Shown: piece by piece, positions 25,744-36,080 of the stretch | Layout: each line of letters begins with the position of its first letter | Numbering within the stretch: the stretch's first letter is position 1 | Source: Chryseobacterium sp. KLBC 52 | GTDB lineage: Bacteria; Bacteroidota; Bacteroidia; Flavobacteriales; Weeksellaceae | Assembly (NCBI RefSeq): GCF_003347605.1 | Contig: NZ_QDFZ01000004.1 | Location: forward strand, 239,769-303,768 | Direction: 5' to 3' | DNA: 64,000 nt | The notes under the pieces: generated by a model | Seen by the model: only the letters and a program-made list of their open reading frames with translations | What the model was told of the DNA's origin: nothing | The model's database searches: none | Translations under genes and position numbers: made by a program

Positions 25744-26328
25744 TTACTTATAAAAATTGCTACCATCCAAATATTCAAAAACTTCTGGTGGCAGCATAGG
25801 TCTTACATTTTTACTATCCCTTATCATATTACGGATTTCCGTAGCTGAAAGTTCTATTACCGGAGCTTTGATCATGGAGATATTTTCATGCTGTAAATAC
25901 TCAGAATCTTTTTTCTCACCTTCAAATACTCTGGGATACACAATAATATGATGATTTTTGATCAGTATATCAGAGTTTTTCCATTTGTGAAGGCTTTTCA
26001 GGTTATCCTCTCCCATGATGAGACTGAAAGAATAATCAGGGTATTTTTCATGAAGATACGTTAAGGTATCAATAGTATAACTTGGTTTCGGAAGAGAGAA
26101 CTCCACATTGGAAGCTCTCATATTGGGATAATTCTTTACTGCCAGCTGTACCATATCCAGCCTGTTATGATCATTCAGTAAAGATTTTTTGTCTTTAAAA
26201 GGATTTTGAGGACTTACTACAAACCAAAGTTCATCCATATCAGAATTTTCAAGAATATAATTAGCCAGAATAAGATGCCCGATATGAATAGGATTGAATG
26301 ATCCGAAAAATAAACCGATTTTTTTCAT
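25744..26328 (-). CDS. nadD: Nicotinate-nucleotide adenylyltransferase
   Basis: A 194-residue cytosolic enzyme that joins nicotinate mononucleotide and ATP to give nicotinate adenine dinucleotide in NAD synthesis. Nucleotidyltransferase motifs: GLFFGSFNPIHIGHLILAN (4-22, with the HxGH signature), LSLPKPSYTIDTL-like segment (FSLPKPSYTIDTLTYL), LIMGEDNLKSLHKW, and ELSATEIRNMIR near the C-terminus (the ISxTxxR motif). Length is normal for the bacterial family. It follows recJ with 121 bases between, which hold a repeat element. Confidence 0.95.
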   Translation of the reverse strand: MKKIGLFFGSFNPIHIGHLILANYILENSDMDELWFVVSPQNPFKDKKSLLNDHNRLDMVQLAVKNYPNMRASNVEFSLPKPSYTIDTLTYLHEKYPDYSFSLIMGEDNLKSLHKWKNSDILIKNHHIIVYPRVFEGEKKDSEYLQHENISMIKAPVIELSATEIRNMIRDSKNVRPMLPPEVFEYLDGSNFYK

Positions 26329-26334
26329 TTTTTG

Positions 26335-26446
26335 TTAGGTAATAGGTAGCGGATGGCAGGTAGCAGTAGTTTAGAATATCAATATTTTGATCAGAACTTT
26401 AAATTAGTTCAGGCTTTTATTACCTGCAATCTAAATCCTGCAACCT
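26335..26446. repeat. Gene-less copy of the IVP-flanking repeat
   Basis: The left part contains TGGCAGGTAGCAGT (26354-26367), identical over 14 bases to the arm left of the IVP pseudogene at about 43325-43338. GATGGCAGGTA (26352-26362) is the inverse of TACCTGCAATC (26421-26431) with one mismatch. There is no gene between the arms. It fits a miniature derivative of the IVP units between recJ and nadD. Confidence 0.45.
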
Positions 26447-26449
26447 CAC

Positions 26450-28162
26450 TTACTCTCTGAATTTTACATCCTTGATATTAAGATAATGGGTGACATTGCC
26501 TTTCCAGTGATTTTCTTCCAGGGTAAAAGCAAGATCAAAGTTTTTATTTTTAAAATCGTCAACAAACTGTCCCAGTTTGAATCCGACACATTCAATATTT
26601 CGTCCTGTAGATTCCTGTTTGATATAAAACTTCAGGTGATTATTATCTTTTCCCATTGTTTTTACATATCCGGAAAGCTTCTGATCCGTTAAGGTAAAAA
26701 TAGGTTTCATATTGTGAGGTCCAAATGGAGCCAGCTTTCTGTGGAAATTGATAAACTCTCTGTTGATCTCATCTACTTTAATCTCCGTATCAATCGTAAT
26801 AGAAGGTTCCTTTTGATGATCCTTGATTTTTTCAGAAACTATTCTTTCAAATTTTTCTTTGAATGCTGCAAACTTCTCTTTTTCCATTGAAAGTCCTGCA
26901 GCAGCATGATGCCCCCCGAATTTTAGAAAATATTCGGAACACAAATCAAGAGCTTCATGAACATCAAAGTCAGAAACAGATCTTGCGGAAGCTACCATTT
27001 CCCCATTATTACCATCGGTAAAAACAAGGGTAGGTTTGTAATAGGTTTCAATAAGCCTTGAGGCAACAATACCGATTACACCTTTATTCCATTCCGGATG
27101 ATAAACAATTGTAGTATGCTTGGTTTCCTGCTGGGATTCTATAATCTGATTGAGGGCCGAAAGAGTGGAATTCATATCCAGTTCACGCCTTTCATCGTTG
27201 AGGTTCATAATATCATTTACAATCTGATTGGCATGTTTCAGATTATCAGAAACCATTAGCTCCACAGCTGCTTTGCCATGAGAAATTCTTCCGGCAGCAT
27301 TGATCTTAGGAGCGATTTCAAAAACAATATTGGAAATTTCAAAATGAGAAAGCTTATCCTCAGGAATCAATAATCTTAAACCAAGATTTCTGGTCTTTCT
27401 GAGGGTTTTTAATCCCATTTTAGCCAGAACTCTGTTTTCTCCTGTCATAGAAACGATATCAGCAGCAATGGAAATTGCCAGAAGGTCTGTCAGTTCAAAT
27501 AATTCTGCTTCCGGTAATTTGTAAATGGTATTAAGTCCCTGGCAGAGTTTAAAACCAACGCCACATCCGGAAAGTTCTTTGAAAGGATATCGGCAGTCGC
27601 TTCTTTTAGGATCAAGCACAGCCGCCGCATTAGGAATCTCTTCTCCCGGAAGGTGATGGTCACAGATAATAAAGTCTATCCCAAGATTGCTGGCATAGTT
27701 GATCATATCCAGAGCTTTAATTCCACAGTCCAGAGCAATGATTAATGAAAAACCATTTTCTTTGGCAAAATCAATTCCTTCTGTGGAAATTCCATATCCT
27801 TCAGAATTCCTGTCCGGAATATAATAATCCAGATATTTTTTCTCAACAATTTTGCTGAGATACAGGTACATCAGGGCAACTGCTGTAGTTCCGTCCACAT
27901 CATAGTCACCATATACCAATATTTTTTCTCCATTTTCAATAGCGGTGGCAATACGCTCTACAGCTTTTTGCATGTCTGCCATTAAAAAAGGATTGTGTAT
28001 ATCGTTAAGGTTGGGTTTGAAGAATTCTCTGGCCTTTTGATAATTGTCAATTCCCCTTAGAACGAGGATTTTAGATTCAAAAGTACCAAAACCAAGTGAC
28101 GAACTTAGTCTGTCAACAACTTCCTCATCGGGTTCAGGCTTGTAAATCCATTTTTGACTCAT
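26450..28162 (-). CDS. recJ: Single-stranded-DNA-specific exonuclease RecJ
   Basis: A 570-residue 5'-3' exonuclease for recombination and mismatch repair in the cytosol. The DHH phosphoesterase core has VYGDYDVDGTTAVALMYLY (about 81-99), IALDCGIKA, and FIICDHHLPGEEIP with the DHH motif; the DHHA1 domain carries KFGGHHAAAGLSM, and the C-terminal OB-like domain ends VTHYLNIKDVKF. Length is normal. It is the first gene of recJ-nadD-DUF3817. A TATTTTTG box ends only four bases before the ATG, so the transcript may have almost no leader. Confidence 0.96.
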   Translation of the reverse strand: MSQKWIYKPEPDEEVVDRLSSSLGFGTFESKILVLRGIDNYQKAREFFKPNLNDIHNPFLMADMQKAVERIATAIENGEKILVYGDYDVDGTTAVALMYLYLSKIVEKKYLDYYIPDRNSEGYGISTEGIDFAKENGFSLIIALDCGIKALDMINYASNLGIDFIICDHHLPGEEIPNAAAVLDPKRSDCRYPFKELSGCGVGFKLCQGLNTIYKLPEAELFELTDLLAISIAADIVSMTGENRVLAKMGLKTLRKTRNLGLRLLIPEDKLSHFEISNIVFEIAPKINAAGRISHGKAAVELMVSDNLKHANQIVNDIMNLNDERRELDMNSTLSALNQIIESQQETKHTTIVYHPEWNKGVIGIVASRLIETYYKPTLVFTDGNNGEMVASARSVSDFDVHEALDLCSEYFLKFGGHHAAAGLSMEKEKFAAFKEKFERIVSEKIKDHQKEPSITIDTEIKVDEINREFINFHRKLAPFGPHNMKPIFTLTDQKLSGYVKTMGKDNNHLKFYIKQESTGRNIECVGFKLGQFVDDFKNKNFDLAFTLEENHWKGNVTHYLNIKDVKFRE

Positions 28163-28488
28163 TTCACAAAAATAAGGAAAAAAGTTCTAAAAGCGTCTTT
28201 AAAAATCAGCAAATTAGATTTTAAAATGGGTGTTACAATCCTTGGCAAAATTTATACTTGCTTGTTAAATTGATCAGATTAATTATTTTTTTATCCATTT
28301 TAAAAATGATTTCTACAGGAAAATTATCCTCAGTCAGACTATATTTCTCGGGTCTTTTTCATGATTGTTTTATTGGTGATAAGGGTATATACTTTCGATA
28401 ATTAAAAAAATAATATTCAAAAAAGATATGGTAGAATTTTTAACTCAATAATTGTTAAAAATGGCTATCTTCGTGCTCCAAATTTTAA
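28163..28488. other. Divergent intergenic region, 326 bases
   Basis: Separates recJ (minus) and the M48 protease (plus). On the minus strand the complement of CAAAAATA at 28167-28174 reads TATTTTTG, a perfect -7 box, directly beside the recJ ATG. On the plus strand TATCTTCG lies about 25 bases before the protease start and could be a variant -7 box. No coding sequence beyond about 30 codons is visible. Confidence 0.4.
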
Positions 28489-28494
28489 ATGACT

Positions 28495-29307
28495 ATGAAA
28501 AAAATTATGATAAGCCTTATGCTATTAGGGGCTATGTATTCGATTAATGCGCAGAAAATTAACCTCGGAAAAGCTGCCGGAATGGTTTCAAATGGTGCAA
28601 AAGCCTTAACATTTACCAACGAAGATGCTATTAAATTATCCAAAGAATCAGTAGAATGGATGGATAAAAACAATCCTGTAGCGGGACCTAAAGACCCATA
28701 TACTGTGAGACTGAATAAACTGTTCGGAAAGCATAAATCTCAGGATGGACTGAACTTAAATTATAAAGTTTATAAAGTAAAAGATATTAATGCCTTTGCC
28801 TGTGCAGACGGAAGTGTACGTGTCTTCTCTTCATTAATGGATATCATGACGGATAATGAATTACTTGCTGTAATCGGTCATGAAATCGGACACGTAAAGA
28901 ATCAGGATACCAAAGATGCTATGAAATCAGCCTATCTGAAGGCAGCTGCATTAGATGCTGCTTCCTCAGCTTCGTCAGATGTAGCAGCACTAAATGAAAG
29001 TCAGGTAGGGAAGATGGCGAATGCGTTTTTAGATGCTTCGCACAGCAAAAAGCAGGAATCTGAAGCAGATACTTATTCATATGACTTCATGAAAGCCAAT
29101 AAGTATGATGTGGTAGGAGCGTATACAGCTTTTAAAAAGTTAGCCTTACTTTCACAGGGAAGCACACAGACTAATTTTGAAAAGATGTTCAACTCTCACC
29201 CTGATAGCAATAAAAGAGCGGAAGCGATTAAAAAAAGAGCTGAAAAAGACGGTTTGTGGAAAGACCCGGGAACCGTTTCTTTACCTGCATCCAAATTAAC
29301 AAAATAA
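28495..29307 (+). CDS. Exported M48-family metalloprotease
   Basis: A 270-residue protease with signal peptide MKKIMISLMLLGAMYSINAQ. The zinc motif VIGHEIGHVKNQD (near 122-134) and the later third ligand in QESEADTYSYDFM identify an M48 peptidase resembling BepA/LoiP, which act in outer-membrane quality control. I start it at the second ATG (28495); the ATG at 28489 would add only MT. The C-terminal part FNSHPDSNKRAEAI matches the family. It is a single gene with unrelated neighbours. Confidence 0.9.
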   Translation: MKKIMISLMLLGAMYSINAQKINLGKAAGMVSNGAKALTFTNEDAIKLSKESVEWMDKNNPVAGPKDPYTVRLNKLFGKHKSQDGLNLNYKVYKVKDINAFACADGSVRVFSSLMDIMTDNELLAVIGHEIGHVKNQDTKDAMKSAYLKAAALDAASSASSDVAALNESQVGKMANAFLDASHSKKQESEADTYSYDFMKANKYDVVGAYTAFKKLALLSQGSTQTNFEKMFNSHPDSNKRAEAIKKRAEKDGLWKDPGTVSLPASKLTK

Positions 29308-29385
29308 GTTTTAATTAACTATTTAAAATAATACAACTGTTTTAAAAGTCAAATTTTCTGAGCTGTTGTTTGATCATTTCAAGCA

Positions 29386-29673
29386 TCACGTAATCTTAGA
29401 ATAGGCTTTTAAGACAGTTTTATTTTTTCTTACCTGTTGATTTGCAAAAATTGAAATTTTCATTGCTGCCTGATAAGCCTGCAATATGATCTGAGGTGGA
29501 TCAGGATATCCATTTTCCTTATTTTCTTTCAATATTTCCAATATAAATGGGCTTTTCAACAAAGCGATTTTGAGCTTTTCAACAAAACGAGATCGTGATG
29601 GACTATGTAATTTTGCTTTATCAGGATACAGGATACAGTAAAAATATTTTTTGAATAAACTTCCAGCAAAAAA
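29386..29673 (-). pseudogene. Possible gene remnant without start codon
   Basis: On the minus strand one frame stays open for 95 codons between TAA and TGA although the DNA is AT-rich. The translation looks protein-like: YPDKAKLHSPSRSRFVEKLK, PFILEILKENKENGYPDPPQ, IILQAYQAAMKISIFANQ. There is no ATG near its beginning; the first TTG would give about 50 residues. It may be a decayed gene or a small protein with an unusual start. The rest of the 391-base gap (29308-29698) holds nothing else I can name. Confidence 0.3.
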
Positions 29674-29698
29674 TTAAATAAATTAAAACTAGTTCAAA

Positions 29699-30496
29699 AT
29701 GGATTTACAATTAAAAGGAAAAAAGGCTCTCGTTACCGGCTCAAGCTCAGGTTTAGGTGAAGCTATTGCAAAATTACTGGCAGACGAAGGGGCTGCTGTG
29801 ATTATTCATGGCAGAGACAAGGATCGCGCAGAAAAAGTTATGCTTTCTATATTGGAGAAAGGAGGCAGTGCCGAAATTGCTGTAGGTGACCTTTCTACGG
29901 ATGATGGTGCAGATCAGGTTGCATCTGCGGCTTTGAAGTCCGGGAAGATTGATATCCTCATTAATAATGCAGGCACTACCTCTCACAAATCATGGGGGGA
30001 AGCTAGTGCTGAGGATTGGCTGGACATTTACAATACTAATGTAGTTTCCTACGTCCGGATGATTCAACGCATTGTTCCTCAGATGAAAAAATTAGGTTGG
30101 GGAAGGGTAATACATATTGGTGGAGGACTTGGTATACAGCCTATTAAAGAGCAGCCTCATTATAATGCTACTTTGGCGGCCCGCCACAATATGTCTGTTT
30201 CTCTTGCCAGATCAGTTAAAGATACGGGAATTACCTCTAATGTAGTTTCACCAGGAGCAATCATGAATCCAATGGTTGAAGAGTGGCTAAAAAATGCTGC
30301 ACCGAAGTTTAATTGGGGTACTGATCCGAAGGAAATTAAATACAAAGCTGTACAGGAGCTCATTCCTAATGATACGGGCAGATTCGGTGAACCTGAAGAA
30401 ATTGCAGGAGCTGTGGCCTATCTTTGTAGTCCTTTTGCTGATTATATCAGTGGTTCTGTACTTAGGGTTGATGGCGGTACAATCCGTTGCTTGTAA
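29699..30496 (+). CDS. Short-chain dehydrogenase/reductase-like protein lacking catalytic Ser and Lys
   Basis: A 265-residue Rossmann protein of the SDR family. The cofactor loop TGSSSGLGEAI (13-23), LINNAG (87-92) and the C-terminal LRVDGGT are canonical. The active site is not: in HYNATLAARHN the Tyr is kept (Y155) but the Lys expected four residues on is Leu159, and the usual Ser 13 residues before the Tyr lies in a glycine run (IHIGGGLG, G142). Both changes need more than one base, so this is not a recent error. It may bind NAD(P) without the standard chemistry or use other residues. A terminator follows at 30519. Confidence 0.85.
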   Translation: MDLQLKGKKALVTGSSSGLGEAIAKLLADEGAAVIIHGRDKDRAEKVMLSILEKGGSAEIAVGDLSTDDGADQVASAALKSGKIDILINNAGTTSHKSWGEASAEDWLDIYNTNVVSYVRMIQRIVPQMKKLGWGRVIHIGGGLGIQPIKEQPHYNATLAARHNMSVSLARSVKDTGITSNVVSPGAIMNPMVEEWLKNAAPKFNWGTDPKEIKYKAVQELIPNDTGRFGEPEEIAGAVAYLCSPFADYISGSVLRVDGGTIRCL

Positions 30497-30518
30497 AAAC
30501 AACAGATATGATTATAAA

Positions 30519-30550
30519 AAAGGCTGTCCTGAAAGACAGCCTTTGATTTT
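30519..30550. terminator. Terminator between SDR and ABC-F genes
   Basis: AAAGGCTGTC (30519-30528), loop CTGAAA, GACAGCCTTT (30535-30544), then a mostly T tract. It sits between two converging genes and can act for both. Confidence 0.8.
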
Positions 30551-30570
30551 TATCTGATATTCTTTAAAGA

Positions 30571-32265
<1,695 letters not shown>

Positions 32266-32311
32266 TTAAATGTATGGTATTTTTTATATATTTCATTAAC
32301 GAAATTTTAAA

Positions 32312-32773
32312 ATGATGAAGATTGAGAAAACAGTTAGCATATTAAATAAAAGAGCCCGTTTTGAATATGAAATTCTGGAAGAATACGAAGCCGGAATGGT
32401 TTTGACGGGTACGGAAATAAAATCTTTACGTTCATCCAAAGCATCCATTACAGAATCCTTCTGTCAGTTTATTGATGGGGAATTGTACATCATCAACATG
32501 ATGATTGATGAGTATAAATTGGGAACTTTTTACAATCACAAAACAAAAAGGGAACGGAAATTGCTCTTGCACAAAAAAGAATTACAAAAACTTGAAAAAA
32601 AGTTAAAGGATGCCGGGAACACCATAATACCTTTAAAATTATATATCACTGACCGAGGGAAAGCAAAGGTGCTGATAGCGCTTGGTAGAGGGAAAAAACT
32701 TTTCGATAAAAGAGAGGCGATAAAAGATAGAGAAAATAAACGGAACCTCGACAGAATATTAAAGAAAAGTTAA
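32312..32773 (+). CDS. smpB: SsrA-binding protein SmpB
   Basis: A 153-residue RNA-binding partner of tmRNA in ribosome rescue. Family motifs: NKRARFEYEILEEYEAGMVL, TGTEIKSLRSSKASI, HKTKRERKLLLHKKEL and RGKAKVLIALGRGKKLFDKR, followed by the basic tail EAIKDRENKRNLDRILKK. Length and order are normal. Two ATGs stand side by side at 32312 and 32315, and either could start it. The tmRNA gene itself is not in the window. Confidence 0.96.
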   Translation: MMKIEKTVSILNKRARFEYEILEEYEAGMVLTGTEIKSLRSSKASITESFCQFIDGELYIINMMIDEYKLGTFYNHKTKRERKLLLHKKELQKLEKKLKDAGNTIIPLKLYITDRGKAKVLIALGRGKKLFDKREAIKDRENKRNLDRILKKS

Positions 32774-32850
32774 AAATCATTTGAAAAACTTTGTATATAA
32801 AGAAAAATTATATTTATTTTGCATTATCAATTATTTAATCATTTAATTCT

Positions 32851-34362
32851 ATGAAAAATCTAAAATTAGGAATTTCAGCATTGGCGCTTACTGTTGCCTC
32901 TACTGTTTTCGCACAGACTACCAACAATCCGTGGTTAATCGGAGTTGGTGCTCATGCTGAAAACCACGTAGCAGCAAGAGGTAACTTCAGTAATACGTTC
33001 TCTGCTAACAATTTGACAAAAAGTATGTTCAATGTGAACAACTTTTCTATTACACCTCCACTATCTAAGTTAACAGTTGCTAGAAACGTTGGTAAAGGTT
33101 TAGTAATTGACTGGCAAACTTCTGTTGGAAATGTTGAAAACAAAAGATTCAACATGGGGAAAGAATTTTTCCTAATGACAGGTCTTGGTTTCCAGGCTCA
33201 CGCTGCAGGTCTTTTATGGAACGAAGAATCTTGGTTTGATCCATATTTAAGAGTTGGTGCTAACTACTTAAGACATGACTATACAGCTCTTACTTTCCCT
33301 AGAACATCTGTTGATGCTAACGGTAACGCAATCGAAACTGTAACAAACGGTAAGGATGGTAACGAAAACGGTAAAGCTAACCACTTTACTGTAGCTACAG
33401 GTGCTGGTGCTAACTTCTGGGTAACTAAGAACTTCGGTCTTGGTATTCAGGGAGATTATGTATCAACTCCAGGTGATAAATCTACTGTTGCTAACTTCTG
33501 GCAAGCTTCTGCTTCTATCTTATTCAGATTCGGAAACAGAGACAGAGATAAGGATGGTATCCTAGATAAAGATGACCTTTGTCCAGATACTCCAGGTTTA
33601 CCAGAATTCCAAGGATGTCCTGATACTGACGGTGACGGAGTTCCAGATAAAGACGATCAATGTCCAGAAGTGGCAGGTCCAGTTGAAAACAACGGATGCC
33701 CTTGGCCAGATACTGACGGTGATGGTGTAATCGACAAAGATGACGCTTGTCCTACAGTAGCAGGTCCTGCTGAAAACAACGGTTGTCCTTGGCCAGATAC
33801 AGACGGTGACGGTATCTTAGATAAAGATGATGCTTGTCCTACTGTTCCAGGTCTTCCAGAATACAACGGATGTCCTAAACCAAAAGAAGTAACAGCTACT
33901 GACGTTGAGAAAAACCTTAAGAGCGTATACTTCGATTTCAACAAAGCTACAATCAAGCCTGAATCTAAAGGAGCTTTAGATACTGCTGCTGAAATCATTA
34001 AGAAAGATGGAGGTAGATTCCTATTAGTTGGTGAAACTGACAAAAAAGGAAGTGATGCTTACAACTTGAAATTATCTAAGGAAAGAGCTGCTTCTGTAGT
34101 TGCTGCTTTAGATGCGAGAGGTGTAGATATCAACGCATTAAAATCAGTTGGTATTGGAGAGCAAAATGCTAAAGTTGCAGAATCTGCATCTGATGCTGAA
34201 AGACAAGCTGATAGAAAAGTAACTGTTAGATACATTGGTGATGACAGTGAGTGGAACAAATATCAGAAATCTGATGTTGTAGCTCCAGCGAAAAAAGCTA
34301 CTAAAAAAGCTACTAAAAAAGCTCCAGCTAAGAAAAAAGCTGTTGCTAAAAAGAAAAAATAA
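32851..34362 (+). CDS. OmpA-family outer-membrane protein with TSP3 repeats and lysine-rich tail
   Basis: A 503-residue major outer-membrane protein. After a signal peptide (about 1-21) comes an N-terminal barrel (about 25-225). Four thrombospondin type-3 calcium-binding repeats follow (about 230-345; units such as DTDGDGVIDKDDACP), then the peptidoglycan-binding OmpA domain (about 350-465; SVYFDFNKATIKPESK). The last 26 residues are almost only Lys, Ala, Pro and Thr (KKATKKATKKAPAKKKAVA), a histone-H1-like tail not usual for OmpA proteins. Codon use is highly biased, suggesting strong expression; a terminator follows. Confidence 0.93.
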   Translation: MKNLKLGISALALTVASTVFAQTTNNPWLIGVGAHAENHVAARGNFSNTFSANNLTKSMFNVNNFSITPPLSKLTVARNVGKGLVIDWQTSVGNVENKRFNMGKEFFLMTGLGFQAHAAGLLWNEESWFDPYLRVGANYLRHDYTALTFPRTSVDANGNAIETVTNGKDGNENGKANHFTVATGAGANFWVTKNFGLGIQGDYVSTPGDKSTVANFWQASASILFRFGNRDRDKDGILDKDDLCPDTPGLPEFQGCPDTDGDGVPDKDDQCPEVAGPVENNGCPWPDTDGDGVIDKDDACPTVAGPAENNGCPWPDTDGDGILDKDDACPTVPGLPEYNGCPKPKEVTATDVEKNLKSVYFDFNKATIKPESKGALDTAAEIIKKDGGRFLLVGETDKKGSDAYNLKLSKERAASVVAALDARGVDINALKSVGIGEQNAKVAESASDAERQADRKVTVRYIGDDSEWNKYQKSDVVAPAKKATKKATKKAPAKKKAVAKKKK

Positions 34363-34381
34363 TTAATTTTTCTAAATAATG

Positions 34382-34416
34382 AATACCTCCAATTTGATTG
34401 GAGGTATTTTTTTTTT
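34382..34416 (+). terminator. Terminator of the OmpA gene
   Basis: AATACCTCCAAT (34382-34393), loop TTG, ATTGGAGGTATT (34397-34408), then a T run to 34416. A 12-bp stem starting 20 bases after the stop. Confidence 0.88.
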
Positions 34417-34429
34417 GTGGACTTTTGAG

Positions 34430-34437
34430 TAATTTTG
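34430..34437 (+). promoter_or_regulatory. -7 box TAATTTTG for the YebC gene
   Basis: Perfect TAnnTTTG, 20 bases before the ATG at 34458 and just after the preceding terminator. Confidence 0.45.
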
Positions 34438-34457
34438 TTGGAAATTTAAAAATTAAA

Positions 34458-35198
34458 ATGGGAAGAGCATTTGAATATAGAAAAGCTTCTAAAATGGCCA
34501 GATGGGATAAGATGGCCAAAACATTCTCTAAAATTGGAAAAGATATTGCTTTAGCGGTGAAAGCTGGTGGAACAGATCCTGAATCCAATCCTGCATTGAG
34601 AAGATGTATCCAAAACGCAAAAGGTGCCAATATGCCTAAGGATAATGTTGAAAGAGCAATTAAAAAGGCAAGTGGTGCGGATGCAGAAAACTATGAAGAA
34701 ATCACTTATGAAGGTTATGGGCAAGGTGGTGTTGCTTTTTTTGTGGAATGTACTACAAACAATACAACAAGAACGGTAGCTAACGTAAGAGCTGTTTTCA
34801 ACAAGTTTGACGGTAACCTTGGTAAAAATGGTGAACTGGCATTTATCTTCGACAGAAAAGGAATTTTCACCATAGATTTAGCTCAGATTAAAATGGATTG
34901 GGATGATTTCGAAATGGAAATGATTGACGGAGGAGCAGAAGATGTAGAAAAAGATGAAGAAGAAGTAATGATTACTACTGCTTTTGAAGATTTCGGTTCT
35001 TTATCTCACAAATTAGATGCGCTTGGAATTGAAGCAAAAAGTGCAGAACTTCAGAGAATTCCAAACAATACAAAAGAAGTAAACGCAGAACAGTTCAAAG
35101 CTAATATGAAAATGCTTGAGCGTTTCGAAGAAGATGATGACGTGCAAAACGTTTACCACAACATGGAAATCACAGAAGAGCTGATGAACTCTTTATAA
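34458..35198 (+). CDS. YebC/PmpR family protein
   Basis: A 246-residue conserved cytosolic protein of the YebC/TACO1 family, known as a DNA-binding regulator in some bacteria and, in other members, as a factor aiding translation of difficult sequences. The start MGRAFEYRKASKMARWDKMA, KGANMPKDNVERAIKKASG, YEGYGQGGVAFFVECTT and VRAVFNKFDGNLGKNGELAF are typical. I use ATG 34458; an in-frame upstream start would run into the terminator of the previous gene. Confidence 0.95.
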   Translation: MGRAFEYRKASKMARWDKMAKTFSKIGKDIALAVKAGGTDPESNPALRRCIQNAKGANMPKDNVERAIKKASGADAENYEEITYEGYGQGGVAFFVECTTNNTTRTVANVRAVFNKFDGNLGKNGELAFIFDRKGIFTIDLAQIKMDWDDFEMEMIDGGAEDVEKDEEEVMITTAFEDFGSLSHKLDALGIEAKSAELQRIPNNTKEVNAEQFKANMKMLERFEEDDDVQNVYHNMEITEELMNSL

Positions 35199-35255
35199 AA
35201 AATAATATAGCATTCATATACAGTTAATTTTCAATTAGTTTCTTTGTATAAAACT

Positions 35256-36080
35256 ATGAAAAGAAACGTTGAATTAGTTGTTATATCGGATGTTCATTTG
35301 GGAACTTATGGATGTAAGGCTAAAGAATTGTTGAGATATCTCAATTCTATCCAACCTAAAACGTTAGTTTTAAACGGTGATATTATTGATATCTGGCAGT
35401 TTAAAAAGTCTTACTTCCCTAAACCTCATTTGAAGGTAATCAGAAAGATACTTTCACTGGCTACCAAAAACACAGATGTCTATTACATTACAGGCAATCA
35501 CGATGAAATGTTCCGCAAGTTCACCGATTTTGAACTAGGGAATCTTAAAGTCTGCAATAAGATCTGTCTGAACATTGATCAGAAAAAAACCTGGATATTT
35601 CACGGTGATGTTTTCGATGCATCCGTCCAGCATTCCAAATGGATCGCCAAACTCGGCGGAAAAGGTTACGACCTCCTTATTATTATCAATAATGTTGTAA
35701 ATTGGTTCTTAGAAAAAATGGGTAAAGAAAAATATTCGTTTTCCAAAAAGATCAAAAACAATGTGAAAAAAGCAGTAAAATATATCGGGGATTTTGAATT
35801 GACAGCTTCTGAGCTGGCTATTGATAACCAATATGATTATGTGGTATGTGGCCATATTCACCAGCCACAGATCCGTGAGGTTGTTAATAAAAAAGGATCC
35901 TGTACTTACCTGAATTCCGGTGACTGGATAGAAAATCTTTCTGCTTTGGAATATCATGATAAACAATGGAAGATCTTTTATTACGATGAGCATAAGCATT
36001 TGCTGAAAGATGATGAAGCAGAAGAAATCCCGGAAATGGATAATTCTGCTCTTTTAAAAATTGTAACCAACTTTTCCTAA
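35256..36080 (+). CDS. UDP-2,3-diacylglucosamine diphosphatase-like phosphoesterase
   Basis: A 274-residue metallophosphoesterase of the LpxH/YbbF-like group. The metal-binding motifs occur in order: VISDVHLGTYG (about 10-20), LNGDIIDIW, TGNHDEMFRKF, IFHGDVFDAS and VVCGHIHQPQ. Proteins with this pattern remove UMP from UDP-diacylglucosamine in lipid A synthesis; the version here is longer than E. coli LpxH, so the assignment to that exact step is probable, not certain. The stop abuts the ATG of the glycosyltransferase gene. I start at ATG 35256; TTG 35244 is also in frame. Confidence 0.82.
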   Translation: MKRNVELVVISDVHLGTYGCKAKELLRYLNSIQPKTLVLNGDIIDIWQFKKSYFPKPHLKVIRKILSLATKNTDVYYITGNHDEMFRKFTDFELGNLKVCNKICLNIDQKKTWIFHGDVFDASVQHSKWIAKLGGKGYDLLIIINNVVNWFLEKMGKEKYSFSKKIKNNVKKAVKYIGDFELTASELAIDNQYDYVVCGHIHQPQIREVVNKKGSCTYLNSGDWIENLSALEYHDKQWKIFYYDEHKHLLKDDEAEEIPEMDNSALLKIVTNFS

